Counted from the stretch's first letter, positions 36,415 through 49,577 are shown. The stretch: 64,000 bases of DNA from Toxorhynchites rutilus septentrionalis (GCF_029784135.1 NC_073746.1:164945325-165009324); one strand, 5' to 3'. Notes: generated by a model not told the origin, from the sequence alone. Program-made: numbers and translations.

Positions 36415-36567
36415 CGGGCAGGGGCAACTATATTGCCACCCATTTTTTCAACTGTTTCAATAGTTTATTTTTTTTATCAAAGGTAATGTGTTCTTCCTCA
36501 TGTAAGGATTATGTTCTCTGAAGTCCGAGTCGATTCCTTACCTAATTCCCACGGCCCTATAAATGGG
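36415..36567. mobile_element. TTAA MITE nested in hAT copy 2
   Basis: Homologous to 5043-5192, at the same internal site, flanked by TTAA (36411-36414) and TTAG (36568-36571). Confidence 0.55.
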
Positions 36568-36573
36568 TTAGGC

Positions 36574-37777
36574 TAGGATTGCCAGATGTATTGAACATAA
36601 ATCTGAATGTTGGAAAATCGAAAGTCTGGATTTTTGTCGACATTTTTTATACGAATGAAGAATCGATAGGGCTCTCACTTTGAACTAGCTTCTTTATGTT
36701 GTTAATCAATTTGAGTATGTATGACAAAAATTCCAAATAAATGTTAGTCTACCACTTTAACATGATTAATATGTTTCACAAATCCAAAGTAGATTCGGAG
36801 TGGTTCATATCTGTCAAGCTTTCTTTGCCCCTCTGCTTCCAATGCAAGCTATCTAGTCGTGTATGGATGCTGCAATTTCAAGGGTTTTAATTCAAGAATT
36901 TCCTGAATCTCATCACACTTACTAGTTCGCAAGGGACTGCATCTAAGGCAGCCATTGGTTTGCTCAATTTCATCTGGAATATACTTACATGCATACGAAG
37001 AGCATAAGGTAGAACTATAGCAAATACACTTCATAATGAAAACGATGGAGTTGCCTGGTGCAGTCATTGTCCTTGCTCCATTAGCCCTATATACAATCAA
37101 ATAAATTTAGTATGCAATTAAGTTCCTCTTGGACAACGAAACCATCTCGTCATACAACCTGTATAAGGTCATAAAACCAATCACTCACGAACAGTATATC
37201 ATCCTTCCAATAGCTAGTTCTGGCTACTAAGGGTGCTCATACACTGTTTGACCGAAGCCAAATATTTGACACTTTTTGACAGATAAAATTTGATCAACGT
37301 GTACTGATCAAATATATTCGACACAAAACACGACAAGCAAATATTCAGTTATTGGATGCCTGAAATATTTGTTTGGTCTGTTCTTCGAACCTATCGGTAC
37401 ATGGTTAGGTTATCTTAAATGTTTCAGTTGTTACTGTTGCTACTGTTGATAATTGCAGAGTGACAAACAAAATAGTGTTTGTACAAATTTTAAGCCAAAC
37501 TTGATTTGACAAAAAGTAGAAACCAGCATGCTTATAGGTGCTCTGAGAAAGCCAGCTCAGTCTGGTCTCCCAATCCTTTCAGTGAAATCAGTGATGTCAT
37601 TTTGAATAACTGTTTCAATAAAACTAGCTTTCCAAACCAACTCAATAGAGTCAAATGCGATTGTAGATTTTTTTTTCAAATCTGAAAAAATCTGGGCAAA
37701 GTGCAAAAAGACTGGACTAGACAAAGGACGATCTGGATATCTGGCTGCTTTAGAAATCTGGAAGTCTGGCAACCGTG
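36574..37777. mobile_element. Inner hAT nested in hAT copy 2
   Basis: Homologous to 5199-5787 with the same 8-bp flanks (GGTTAGGC 36566-36573, GGTTAAGC 37778-37785). About 600 bp longer than copy 1; the extra internal part (about 36655-37560) contains a GGGTGCTCATACACTGTTTG stretch near 37230 that may be another insertion. Confidence 0.75.
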
Positions 37778-38091
37778 GGTTAAGCGGATAAACTTGACAT
37801 CATTTTCTCATCAAAATTCAACAAAATAAATAGATGTAAAATTATATAAATATTGATTTGAGGGTAAATATGTTCATACAAATTACTCACAAATACTGGA
37901 GTAGGCAATTAAATTTAAAAAAAAATTACAAAAATCGCACGTTAACATTATAAAAATTAAAAAAAATCAGTGTTATGAGATGAACCTGGTGACTTTCTTT
38001 CTATTTCTACTAATGCAATCTCTTGAATTAAATTAGTAAATGAGTGTATTCAAGTTCCAACAAATTTCAGAACGCAAATACGAAATTTATC

Positions 38092-38351
38092 TTCTTTTTT
38101 TTATCCAATTCATTTATTTGTAAGGCCCAATCGCATAAGCTTTGCGGAGCCGCTAATTCAAGGTTTGTTTATACAAAGTTTCAACTAATTGCTATGTTTA
38201 GTAGGATTCGACCGAATACTCGCGGTTTACTCGAGGTTAAAAGGGCAACATTTTTGTGGGGCGGGTCAGGTTAGAGATATGGATATGAGGTATCGTTGTC
38301 TCAACCGAGAGTTGCCGCACGCACTGTAGCATTGTGCATAATGACCAGGGA
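38092..38351 (-). mobile_element. Retroelement 3' tail in hAT copy 2
   Basis: Minus-strand insertion with tail GAATTGGATAAAAAAAAGAA and 9-bp duplication AAATTTATC (38083-38091, 38352-38360). The tail contains a GCGGCTCCGC hairpin-like motif, similar in style to LINE tails at 1300-1350. No coding sequence. Confidence 0.75.
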
Positions 38352-38610
38352 AAATTTATCGTCTTATACGAACTTATGAGCGCTCATCTATTTGTTAAGT
38401 TTTTGAAAAGTACAACAATAATACTTTCTACTAGGAATCAATTTGGATCTCGTAACACAAATTATGCTGTATCTTGAAAGATTCAACCAAGAACTTGTGT
38501 TAATTAATGGGGCTCAATGTTTAGACCTCTTCGACCCCCAAAACAAATTTTCCTTCATGTCGAGCCCTGAGAAACCTGAATCGACCACTTTGAGAACCCC
38601 TGGTCTAGGT

Positions 38611-41289
38611 TATGTTTACAATCGGTGCTATTAACTTAATCTCGGGATAGCTTTGATGGGGAAAATGTTGTGACTTAAGGTTTTCATTGCACTTCCGAAA
38701 AAATATCAAAAAATATATATTCCGGTTTGTTTTTGATGGAATCATGAGCTTTTTTTCAAATATCTTGCATAAGTTTCGAACACTCCGGTGATCTTACATT
38801 AAAGAAACCCCGGAAAATCTTCGATGTCCGCTTACCACTCCAACAGGTTATAAAAACATTGTGGAACATCGGTTGACTCATAATGTGCGAACAATTCTCA
38901 TAAACACACGTAGGGGAGGTGGGGAACTTCAATTATATCTTTGGAAACTCATGTTTCCCAAAACTTTGATGCAGTTTCTTGCAATTCAATATACTGTTTT
39001 TCTACTTAATTGGCCAAATATTTTACGAAAAATCGTTTTCCAATGTTTTTTACTGAAATTAAAACAGACCGAAAAGTACAACATTTTTTTCGATGCGGGT
39101 AATATGGACATATAGTGAGGGTAATATGGACAGTTTTGTAATACATGAAGCGTAGAGGTTTATCGATCGCAAGACGAATAATTTTATTCAACCAAGATCT
39201 GAACTCGTCACGAATTTCCGTTAAGTGATGATCATGCTTTTCAACAGTTTAAACGAACAGACCCTCAACTATTTTGCTTTTGGTTCCAGTCAAATTCTAA
39301 ACAGTGGCGATTTAGTTTCCATTTATAGACACAGGGCATTCCTTGGGAATAGATTAAACAGACTTTTCACAGTCCATCTCACTCCCACTGTCAACTGTCC
39401 GTTTTACCCCACCAGTTCAATTTTTTCAATAATTTAAATTTTCCACTCAAAAATCTCTCGTACATACCTAATATAGCTTCTCTGTTAACTCACAAACCGA
39501 AATATAACTATTAGCGAATTGAATTTTGATATTAAACCACTCAAAATGCTTAATATCGAAGTAGCTAAAATTACATCCACACGCGGAATCATGTATGATT
39601 TTTGGTTTTTGTTTCCCTTTTTCCACTTTTGATCAGTATTCGTTGCCATAGGGTAGCTTAAATATTATAGAATAACATGTAGAAGGTGTTCTCAGTAACA
39701 GAAATCAGAAATTCAAAACGTAACTACATATTTTTCGATTGTGTTTACACGCTATTGTCCTATAATTTTTAAGAAAATGATGTTAAACTATAATGTATCC
39801 TGTGCGGAATTTCCAATGATGATAATACATTATTGTGCATGAGCAGGATCTTCGGGTTTATAGTGTTTCTAGATGCCAAGATATTTTGATCGTTCCAGTC
39901 TTGGTACATCTACAAAACAAAACACATACAAAATACAAAACGAATTAAAAAGCCGACAGAAATGACACTAATCATTCTGTTAATGCATTCCGTTTGGAAT
40001 GATTACCATCCCAGAAGCAGTGCGAATTGATCATTACGGTAAGAAATTATCCACAGCAATATGTAACGCCCGGCAAACCTGCTTCTGTTGAAGCTGTAAG
40101 GGAGTAAAAACAAGTTCATGCAAAAAGATAACAAAACGATTTGAAGTGCCCGATTCAGCTGGGTTTCTAATTTTCATGGGTCGAAACAATTTTGCTCGCC
40201 CCATTGTACAACCGTTTGCACACAAAAGGAGCTATCTAGCTTTCTTTTTACGCTGGTTATGAGTTCAAATGCAACATCCAACTTCCTACTTCCTACATTG
40301 CCTTGAATTAACCACAACTTAACTTGCCGTTGGGCAGTCGTTCGCGAAATATCCGCTCATGAAGCATCTCACTTTCGGCTATAATATTTGACCTGCTAAA
40401 TCATCCAATTAAAAATCCTCTAGAATGTCTAACGCAGTTCACTATACACAATTTGACAATAGCTCGCATCGCAAAAATCCTTGCTCCACTTTCATAAAAA
40501 ATATACGGTACTTAAAAGTCATGACTAGAAAACCATATATTGGAATTCAATTAGACAAAATTGCCAAATAAGTGCTAATCATGTCATGTCAAAACGTCTG
40601 TTGAAGCCTTCGACTTCCAGTGCTCTCAAGATTGCAATTATTTCAGTTACACAAGGTTTCCATGATTCAATTCACTTATTGAATCACCGATTATAAATAA
40701 TCGCTTCTGAAGACACACGTTTTTGTTTACCTCACCGTTTATAGTTCCAGAAGTAATGCAGGGAGCGCTAACTTCCTCACATCCGCAAACAACCTGTCAG
40801 GTTGGGAATTTCTGATCACGACGATGATAAATCATTATGGTGTTTCCAATATGTCCAAAATATGTTTTTGTTTGCATCCGTGAAACCAAAATTAAATACT
40901 CTCGAATCTAAATCAATTGACCTTTGCCGGGTTCCCAAATCTTTTTGGAGCTTGGTAAATGGCAAACAAAAGATCCTGTCAGTTTCGTTCTTTTGAACCG
41001 ATAGGCATCCCATCGCTGTGCAATAATTAAATCCGAGTCACTAGTCTTCATTCTTAACAGCGCGTTTCAGCAAGGAGCACTTCCAATGCGTTGGAAAATG
41101 TTGTACATGTCTCTTGCTGGGTTATTATATCTACAGAATAATCAGTATTTCAGTAGAATTTTTAAACCTTTTGAAATCAAGAATCTGCAGATACACGTCA
41201 TAGATTTGTTTAAATTTCATACATAATTTAAAAAATTTTTAAAATAACGATCTTATAATAGTTATGATTTGTTTTAAATAATATTTTTC
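38611..41289. other. Non-coding stretch
   Basis: No supported gene. Between 38911 (TAGGGGAGGTGGGGAACTTC) and 39412 (CCGTTTTACCCCACC), with GGGTAATATGGACA repeats at 39098-39135, there seems to be an arm of another pogo-like element, but a matching right end is not found. The rest, including frames at 40034-41013, holds nothing recognised. Confidence 0.35.
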
Positions 41290-41306
41290 CAATCTCCCTT
41301 TTTTTT

Positions 41307-41447
41307 CAGTATTATAGTGATTTTCAACTCATTTGGTTGGTTCGTCACTTTTACTTCCATTTTTGGAAGAATGTCGGGAGTGAGAATTGAACTCGTGACT
41401 TTTAGCGTGAGAGGCATCGATGTTACCACTACGCCAGATCGCCTCCA
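41307..41447 (-). mobile_element. SINE family 2
   Basis: Minus-strand copy of 24105-24262 with A- and B-box regions. Flanked by a duplication CAATCTCCCTTTTTTT (left from 41290, right from 41448). Confidence 0.88.
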
Positions 41448-41886
41448 CAATCTCCCTTTTTTTCATACAACTTTTGAATTTATTTCATTCTGATGCTAAC
41501 TTCTGCGTTATTGGTTGGCGTTACAATAAATAAACAACACTGTTTATCCTTTCCTTACTAAAGCAAAGAGAATGTAAATTTCAAAAGTACGCTCAAACTG
41601 TCGTGGAAAATTTATTTGCTTTGTATTGGAAAGAATTGAAAATAATGTTTCATGCAATTTAAGACGTTTTCAACCAGCAATAATCGTACCTATGATGTAC
41701 CTCATTAGTTACGATATCGCCACTGCACAGTTTCTGTTTTTTATGACAGGTATTACAAACCTGCACCACAGGTTTAAATTGATTGATTGAATGAATTGAT
41801 AAATAGCGCATCTTCGCTACGGTAAATCGTTATTTGTATATATTCCCGTGTGATGGACGTTTTCTCAGAAACGAATTTGGTCATTC

Positions 41887-42775
41887 TTGCGATGTTTCAT
41901 TTTTTCCATGCCCAATATGTTGCTTTACGCGATTGAACAATTTGTTTCTAAGAAGAAGGCCAGTAAATTGCTTAACTCTTCATGGACAAACAGGAACTCA
42001 AAACGTTTGAAAGCCATGAAAAGATTCCACCTAAGGAAACTTTCCAAACATCCCGATGATCTATGGAAGGAACGTTATTCTTCTGCAAACAGGAATTACA
42101 AACGTCTGAATAATGCTTAACACACCGCGTATCTCAACCACATCCAAACAAATCTGCGTGCTAACCCAAGAGGATTCTGGAAACATGTTGATAGTCAAAG
42201 GAAATAATCTGGTCTACCTTCAGTTATGACGCGCGACAACATTGAAGCAAACACGAGAGAAGATATTTATGAACTATATCGGAATCAATTCAGTGGTATT
42301 TTCATTAGGAGAAGTCTCAGCAATGATCAGGTCTCTGCAACTGTTGACAGTATACCCTGCCTGGCATCTATCGGAGCCTACCCTGTAATAAACTCCAAAT
42401 CTGTAGAAAAGGCTTGCTGTAAACGGAACGAATGCTGGACCCGACAATATCCCATCTGTAATTTTGAACATGTACCCTAACAGCCTTTCGTTACTGCTGA
42501 GCATCTTGTTCCTCCGTTCCATCCTAAGTGGCACTTTTCCGAAAGCATGGAAAAAATCTTTCGTCTTTCCTGTTTTCAAAAAAGGTTGCAAAAAGGATGT
42601 TAAGAATTATACAGGAATCGCATGTCTATGTGCCAGGTCCAAGCTTTTTAAGATTATTGTATTGGACTTCATTTCTCATGCTTGCAACAATTACATCGCC
42701 GAGGAACACATGGCTTCATGCCCAAACGATCAACTGCAACGAATCTTGTTCTATATAAGGTACACCGAGGCAAGT
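41887..42775 (+). pseudogene. LINE ORF2 fragment (endonuclease/RT junction)
   Basis: A broken frame with the linker region between endonuclease and reverse transcriptase and the first RT blocks of a Jockey/CR1-type LINE. Readable parts in order: LRKLSKHPDDLWKERYSSAN, NPRGFWKHVDSQRK, DIYELYRNQFSGIF, then FPKAWKKSFVFPVFKKGCKK with DVKNYTGIACLCARSKLFK (RT block 1, P-x-F-K-K-G ... N-Y-x-G-I). At least two stops (TAA near 42118-42120 and 42206-42208) and a frame change near 42415-42480 break it. The match stops near 42775, before the catalytic RT motifs. Endonuclease is not seen upstream. Confidence 0.8.
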
Positions 42776-42779
42776 TGAA

Positions 42780-44400
42780 ACGATTTTTTTTCAACTTTTC
42801 AACTTGAAAGTTATCTTAAAAAAATCACCAAAACATTAATTTCAAATCTATTTGCGGCATATAGAAGGTATATCCGTCGAATAAAATTATATACTTCTAA
42901 TTAGAAGGCAGATAAACTGCGAGAACCATTTCGATATATAGGATGCTTATGAATGGTATATCTTGTTTCGTCTGTTGCAATTTAATTAATTTACTCACTA
43001 TAGATTATTCATGTCGAATTATTCTCGTTTCAAGTACCTGTAAGCAGAGAAATAGAGAACAAAATATATTAAAAAACTGATAATAATACAATATATATTA
43101 ATTCAAAATATATAAATTTTAATATTGCTATTGCCAAAGCAATTATACGATTTTGTACACAAAAACTGCAATCATTTGAATTATTTGAATTATTGATATT
43201 GAATTATTGATGATCAAAGACGAAAGAGTAATTGATGTTAAAATGCATTACGGTAACGTTCTAGGAAGAAAATGAATGATGAGTGATATTGTGACCGGTG
43301 TTGCCAACCGTAATTCTCAGGAAGAATGAAAATAAAAATCAGGATAGTACATATTGGATCGTCCTGGAAGAACGTGCCGCATCATTTTTGAAGGCAGACA
43401 TACATTTATTCAGTTTTATGTGCACAGTTGTCTTTCACCATCGTCCCAGAGCACCTTTGATTTCCCATCGAAAACTGCTGAAGGTATTTTTATGCTGTCC
43501 ATAAAGTCAAAGTTTTTCTTTCCCTCGAGTGAACTTTGTATGGACCTGAACCTGTGATAATCTGATCAGTGCATTGCCCGGCTGGTTAACTGGTAGGACA
43601 GTAACTCCCAGGCAAGACTTCAAATTAATTTATCGTGTTATCAAAGAGACAAAAAGTTTATCCCTTACGGGACACGACGTCTATCACATTGGCTAATTCT
43701 TTTTGTCCTGGATTACATATTCTCATTTGTTTTTGAATCATATCTATGTATAGAATCTACCAAATGTCTGTAAGGCTAGCTGGTAGCAAGAAGTATGATA
43801 CTGCAGTGAAAGAAAAAAGATCTCTCAATACTATCCTCAATGCTCATTCATTCAATTCGCGTTAACGGTGTTTAGCTTCATGTTCTGTCGTTGTGAAGGG
43901 AAAATCATAATGGATTCTTCAGATTTTTTAAAGCTGCGTTTTTTTTAAATAAAAAATATGCATGAAATTTCACTTCTCTCTATCGAATATGTGTTCTACG
44001 TAAAAGAGAAACTAGTTTTTCCACGAACAATGTGAAAAGCATCGAAACTGTATCTGATGATTTCATATTATAGAAATGAGTTCTTTGTGGAAATATCAGG
44101 GAATGTACAGACAGATGGTTAAGCAGTAGAGCTTGAAAAACATCAAGTACTTAATTTCATTCAAAGCTATGTGAAACTTTTTTGAGCGTGCAAATCTGAT
44201 CTTTCTTTTACGCCAACTACGAGATGTCAACAACCTCTTATTAACGCAAATTGCTTCGGAATAGATTAATTATAATGTTTAACGAAGGAAAAAGTAAGCA
44301 TTATACAAGTGCGGATCGGAGAGCATTTTTTATGTAGGTTATTTTTTTAGCTCGCATTTCCAACCGGGAAAACTTTGGCAGGGATCCTATTATAATTATT
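42780..44400. other. Non-coding stretch with a hAT end
   Basis: At 43297-43352, GTGTTGCCAACCG followed by AATAAAAATCAGGATAGTAC matches the left end of the hAT at 59914, so this is a second copy's end. The rest holds no recognised gene. Confidence 0.45.
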
Positions 44401-44552
44401 GCGGATCTGGCGTAGTGGTAACATCCATGCCACTCACGCTAAAGGTCACGAGTTCAATTCTCACTCCCGACATTCTTCCAAAAATGGAAGTAAGAGTGAC
44501 GAACCAGCCAAATGAGTTGAAAGTTACTATAATACAGATAAAAAAAAATAAA
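44401..44552 (+). mobile_element. SINE family 2
   Basis: Plus-strand copy with GGATCTGGCGTAGTGGTAAC, GAGTTCAATTCTC and tail CTATAATACAGATAAAAAA. No duplication identified. Confidence 0.85.
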
Positions 44553-44903
44553 AACTTTTATTCTGATGAAGTAAAATCAAACATCAGGAAAAATCACGAT
44601 CATCACGAGCAAGTTGCACAATATCGTAGGTGGTACTAATCCAGAACTGTTAAGTTCCGTTGCTGATGATTAGTAATATCTCTTAAATGAAGGCATGTTT
44701 TCTCCAACAGTAAAGAATTGTCCTGGCCACGTCCTTGCAACTGCTAAGGAACGGGAAGGAGTGTTAGTTCGACATTTACTCATAAGAGATGCAGAGAACT
44801 CTACGACCTCTCATAAATGTCACGGGAATTTAGGAATGTGTTAGTAGGGAAGGTGAGCCATAGGATGCACTCAGCCGGTGTTACCGGCGTAGTTTGTAGT
44901 TTG

Positions 44904-45153
44904 ATTACTATTACTATTACTATTACTATTACTATTACTATTACTATTACTATTACTATTACTATTACTATTACTATTACTATTACTATTACTATTACTA
45001 TTACTATTACTATTACTATTACTATTACTATTACTATTACTATTACTATTACTATTACTATTACTATTACTATTACTATTACTATTACTATTACTATTAC
45101 TATTACTATTACTATTACTATTACTATTACTATTACTATTACTATCACTATTA
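44904..45153. repeat. (ATTACT)n hexanucleotide array
   Basis: About 41 uninterrupted 6-bp units, one change (ATCACT) near the right end. Frames through it on both strands (Ile-Thr and Val-Ile repeats) are artefacts. Confidence 0.98.
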
Positions 45154-45862
45154 GCAAATTGTATCTGTTGAAGAAATTGGTTAGTTATGTTATATGATCC
45201 TAATTATAATTTTTTTACGAATGCCCTCCGGATTTTCGAACGTTGTCACATCAGTAGCTGTATAAAATGAATTGGTTTGTTAAATTTTGATTTGAATTCT
45301 ATTGTTAAAGGGGAAAGCCCGCGGGAGTGTGAGAGCTCTAGCACGTTCGTCACTCCGTCACTCAGATATGGGTGACACTTTCCTCGTTCAAATTGGATAG
45401 GATTTTTAAAAGAAATTTGATAGAACACCACCTAAATGTAACTATAGGATATGTAGAAAAATAATAAAATTATGACTATATTATTATAATGTTAATACTT
45501 TTTATACTTTAAGCTTTTTATTAATTTGCAGTACGGATGGTTTGTGCGAAACCCATATAACATGACATTGGCATGTGTTATTGTTGTCAATTCAACTTTA
45601 AACTAAAAGAAATATTGCTAGAGCATGTAAAAGTTGACTACAAATTAAGCTTGATCTTGATTTAATAGTTTATCCGCAAGTTGGGCACCGCGAGAAACTC
45701 AGAAACATCGCATTGGGCGACGAACGTGTTAACTTTCTTTTCTTCCGTAGGCACAAATCCTCCAAAATTCTACATCCTAACATTTGTATGCTCGACCTGA
45801 AATTCAAAAGATATAAAAGATATACCACAAGATCGAACATAATTGCTAAGATATAAGAGATA
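45154..45862. other. Non-coding stretch
   Basis: Nothing recognised. Confidence 0.35.
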
Positions 45863-46024
45863 CAGTCAACTCTCCCTAACTCGATATCCAAGGGACCATC
45901 GAGTTACCTCCCTAACTCGAGTTATGGAGAGAAGAATGCTTGTAAAATAAATCAAAGGTGCCATGAAATCCATCGAGTTAGGGAAAACAGCGAGTTACAG
46001 AACATCGAATAAGGGAGAGTTGAC
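45863..46024. mobile_element. Pogo-type MITE
   Basis: Ends CAGTCAACTCTCCCT and, complemented, TGTCAACTCTCCCTT; TA at 45861-45862. Repeats of CTCGAT/ATCGAGTTA inside. 162 bp, non-coding. The right end is worn (no TA). Confidence 0.65.
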
Positions 46025-46518
46025 AAATTAAAATATAAATGGAAAAAAAAATATAAATATAACTAATAATAGGTTAATGAAATTCATATACATCAGCAAG
46101 CCGTGGAATAAAGGTGACGTATAATTTTCATCATAACGAATATTGCAGATTTTCTTCGAAATTTTTTCTTGTAGATCATTTCAGTGTTTTGAAGACTATT
46201 TCTCGAAGAAGTTGTGAAGTTATTGGAGCCATTTGTATAGCGAGTGGAATTCCCCGAAGAGGATATACGAATTTTGAATTTTCAAGTGTTTTTCGGTGTG
46301 TGAAGTTTCCCGCTGTATTGAACCTTGGTGCAGGATTTCTGAAGATTCCCTGCCTCTGGAAAATATAAAACAGCTAAGTTTTTATTTTGTGTTACTTAAT
46401 TAATTATTTTATTTTATTTTATTTTTTTTTATATACAAAAATAATAGTTTCATTTTCTGTGTGTGTTAGGCATTTTATGCTCTCTCTGCTCTCATTTTTA
46501 TTACACAATTCTATCTAA

Positions 46519-47335
46519 ATGGAGGGGAACGAACCCTCCGATGTTAATATGAGCATCGTAGCCTCCTAGTAATTGCTTTTCTGAAGTTCGTCCTTTGAAG
46601 AAAAATAAAAAACAATCACAGTTAAATTCGACACAGCCAACAACTGATTCTGTTTCACTCAGTTCGGTTCAAAATCTAATTAATTCTCCTCAACATCCAA
46701 TCATTGAGAATATTCCTCTCAAGAATCTTTCTCGAATACGACAATACCAGGACGTTTCGGGTTCATCGAAAAATCGTTGGGTGGTATTCTTCCGTCCCAA
46801 AGGGAAACCGTTAAGAGTGTCCCAAATTTGTAAAGGCTTGAAATCTAATTACTCAAGTGTCTTGGAGATTACAAAAGTGAATAAAGACAAACTTCGTGTT
46901 GTGCTCTCGGATTGTAAAGACGCTAACGCAGTTGTTGATAATTCTTTGTTCACTGCTGAATATCGAGTGTATATTCCGGCACACATTGTTGAAATCGATG
47001 GTGTGGTTTCGGAAAAATCTCTCCAACTAGCAGATTTCGCAGAGGGTATTTTTCATGATGTAAAACTTCCTCATGTGAAAATTTTAGAAGTTCGATCGCT
47101 GAATTCATTTATAATTGATGGCAACGAGAAGAAATATTTCCCATCTGGTTCTTTTAGAATCTCCTTCGAGGGCACAGCTCTTCCAAATTATGTTCTCATT
47201 GATAAGCTTCGTCTTCCAGTTCGATTATTTACTCCCAAAATAATGTCATGCACTAATTGCAAACAGTTAGGTCACACTAAAACCTTCTGTTGCAATAAAA
47301 TTAAATGTTCTAAGTTTGAAGATTGTAGTCTTTGA
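46519..47335 (+). pseudogene. LINE ORF1 (gag-like) with zinc knuckle
   Basis: An ORF1 of a Jockey-type LINE. ATG at 46519 begins MEGNEPSDVNMSIVAS, then a stop at 46561-46570; the rest lies in another frame and continues SNCFSEVRPLKKNKKQ, so a single-base frameshift near 46564 separates them. The remaining ~245 residues are open to TGA at 47333-47335 and include RWVVFFRPKGKPLRVSQI, ILEVRSLNSF and a terminal zinc knuckle CTNCKQLGHTKTFC (C-x2-C-x4-H-x4-C). Such proteins bind element RNA. A second knuckle is started (CSKFEDC) but not completed. ORF2 does not follow, so the copy is truncated or rearranged downstream. Confidence 0.8.
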
Positions 47336-48580
47336 TTGTGACAATTTTGTGTAAGCTACAAAATTTAAAGACAATACGATTTTCTTCTCGATACTCTGTC
47401 TTACGGCCATTCACACATTGGAACAAAAATATATAAGTGGGATATTCCAAAACTAGAACTGATGTTCAAGAACCACTAAAAATTCGATGTTGCACTTTGC
47501 TCCTCCATTTTTTTTTTGTCGAGTGAGCACAAAACATTTGCAAATCATCACACCCAATTCAACTGGATCCAATCAATGAACGGAGGATATCCTCCAAGCT
47601 GCTTTACTTTCAAGTTCAAAACATATACAGCCGATCTAAGGAAGGCTCTCCGCCTAATTATACATCCAACAAAAAGTCAAGGCCATGTCAAACGATGAAA
47701 CATTTCCTCAATCGAATGAGAGGTGCCGTTCCGCAAAGTAGCGGTTCGATTTCTGCGTTTGACAGTCACGATCATAAATGCAGTGCCAAATTCGGATAAT
47801 CCGGTTTCCATCGTTGATAATAACAATCGTAAAATGGTAACAATGTTTATCCTCATTGACAGCACGGACCGAATTAGCCAGCAGGCGGAATCTTTACAAA
47901 GGCAAAGGCAAACATCATCGTTTCAATTTCAAACTTTATTACCCACCTCTTACTTCGGGGCGAGCATTCCCGACCCGTACCGCCCTGTTGTATGGCCTAG
48001 CGGAACCCATCCCCTTCCCCGCACGGAGTAGTAGTAATCTGATACACGGGGCTCATCTTCACACGATTAGTAGATTCCCAATGCACACACACACAGTAGT
48101 GGGAAATGATAGTCATCACGCCTTCCAGCACACACAAGACCTTGACATTAGACGATATGACAGATAGGACCGCGCACACAATTAAGTCGCACTGATTTAC
48201 GGTCCATGGTTGAATGGCGTTCACCATCTAAACGTCGTGGCGAGAGGCGTTGAGCTACCTCGTAAGATGGGGTTTACTAATGCTAATTAATTTTCTCGAA
48301 CCAGGGTAGTGATATGTGGGGAAGTTCAAAGATGTGTGCTGATTAATTGTGCTAATGGCAAAACGTCGTCTGTTTGACATTCGAGGACATGAATGGAGCT
48401 GTTGAGTTGTTTTTCTTCATGATCAGGATGAACTAAAATTTGAACTTTCGTCTCATGATTTATAATCCCTTGATGGGAAGATTAACTAGTATTTTCTTGT
48501 ATTTATCATACTTTCTAAAGAACTTCGTTCACTCAAAACTCTATATTTTCTAATTTTCTTCTCATTTTCTCTTTTTTCAG
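47336..48580. other. Non-coding stretch
   Basis: No recognised element. GC content rises at 47940-48240, with overlapping ORFs on both strands (47723-48227) and no domain. It could be single-copy intronic sequence. Confidence 0.35.
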
Positions 48581-48664
48581 GTATGTTCTTTCACGCCCGA
48601 AAAATCCACAACTTCAACTTATCACAGCGCACCAGAACCATCATTATAAATTCAAAACAAAACC
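48581..48664 (+). CDS. Candidate 84-nt exon or recursive-splice exon
   Basis: A very strong acceptor (pyrimidine tract 48549-48577, TTCTCTTTTTTCAG ending at 48580) is followed by 84 nt and the consensus donor GTAAGT at 48665-48670. One frame is open throughout if the first base completes a codon: it begins YVLSRPKNPQLQLITAHQ and is rich in Lys, His and Asn. That is the phase left by the donor of 31730-31845 (AA|G = Lys). The exon starts with GTATGT, so acceptor and donor-like hexamer abut, the layout of a recursive splice site. Coding exon, recursive-splice exon and chance all remain possible. No homolog recognised. Confidence 0.45.
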
Positions 48665-48670
48665 AGTAAG

Positions 48671-49577
48671 TTACCAACCAATGTCACTGACTTCTCCGCG
48701 CGGGAAGAACACGATGGCGTCTTGCAGATTATCACCAGCTGGGTAGAATAAGTAAGAATGGCGTAGCATTCTGCCATGTCATTGAACTTGACCGTCTGCC
48801 GCCCAATCAACAAGAGACAGGTATTCCAATCTAAAAGTGGAGATGACCAAATCAGCTACGAAAGTTCGCAAGAAATTGATACAAAAATAGCCGCATCGTC
48901 ACGAGATGCTTTCATTTTCAAATTCCACCGCAAGTTGTCGCAAAACTTCAACCCGAAACACTATTAAACCACTTCGGTGGCAACTTTCACACGCAGACAA
49001 AACTGTATCAGTCGCGGAAAGCTGACGCTATCACTTTTAGTTTTTAACATCTCACATCTCGCGCAAGGCGCGTCACCGAAGACGTAACATTATTATGAAA
49101 GAATCTACGGCAGGCGGGCCGGATTCGATGAATCCCATTACGAAAATCAAGCGTATGCAAATTTTGGCGATAACTAAAGCCATTTACTCGAAAAGATTCT
49201 CGAGTAGACAAACAGGATTTTCGGGGCAGTGGTCGGCTTAGTTACGATTTATGGTGAGTTCAAAAAGTTCAATGACAAGGATTTTGGGGGAAAATGTGTG
49301 ATAAGCTTTCGAGGATGGGGGCTAGTTTTAACACGAGGCACAAATAGTGCAAGCGTGTGCTGAGATAGCCACATTATCTAACTAAGTTTTTCTTCGCTCA
49401 AAACGTCAAATTGGAAGTCAGAGTCATAACTCTCTCGACTCTGAGTTTTCCAAAAAATACTCAATTCTATGACATCCGTAGACCCTGCAATAATATGGAG
49501 TAGCTTTCTGGAACTCATGGAGCAATTCCATGCCAAATTAGCCGAAAAACGGCAAATTTTGACGCGACTCTCTTCGA
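48671..49577. other. Non-coding stretch, putative intron
   Basis: Nothing recognised. Confidence 0.35.

Larger units (their letters stand above)
35008..38602. mobile_element. Composite non-autonomous hAT element, copy 2
   Basis: Ends CAGGAGTTCTCAAA and TTTGAGAACCCCTG with a perfect 8-bp duplication GTCTAGGT (35000-35007, 38603-38610). Collinear with copy 1 (3381-6287), including the shared TTAA MITE and the inner hAT. Specific to this copy are another hAT MITE (35071-35812), a SINE (35959-36233) and a retroelement tail (38092-38351). No transposase. Confidence 0.92.

Noticed and set aside
44801..45197. Long frames of Ile-Thr and Val-Ile repeats on both strands
   Set aside because: They are translations of the ATTACT array, which has no stop in these frames.
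46519..47335. Host zinc-knuckle RNA-binding protein
   Set aside because: N terminus and C-terminal knuckle fit a LINE ORF1, and a frameshift breaks it.
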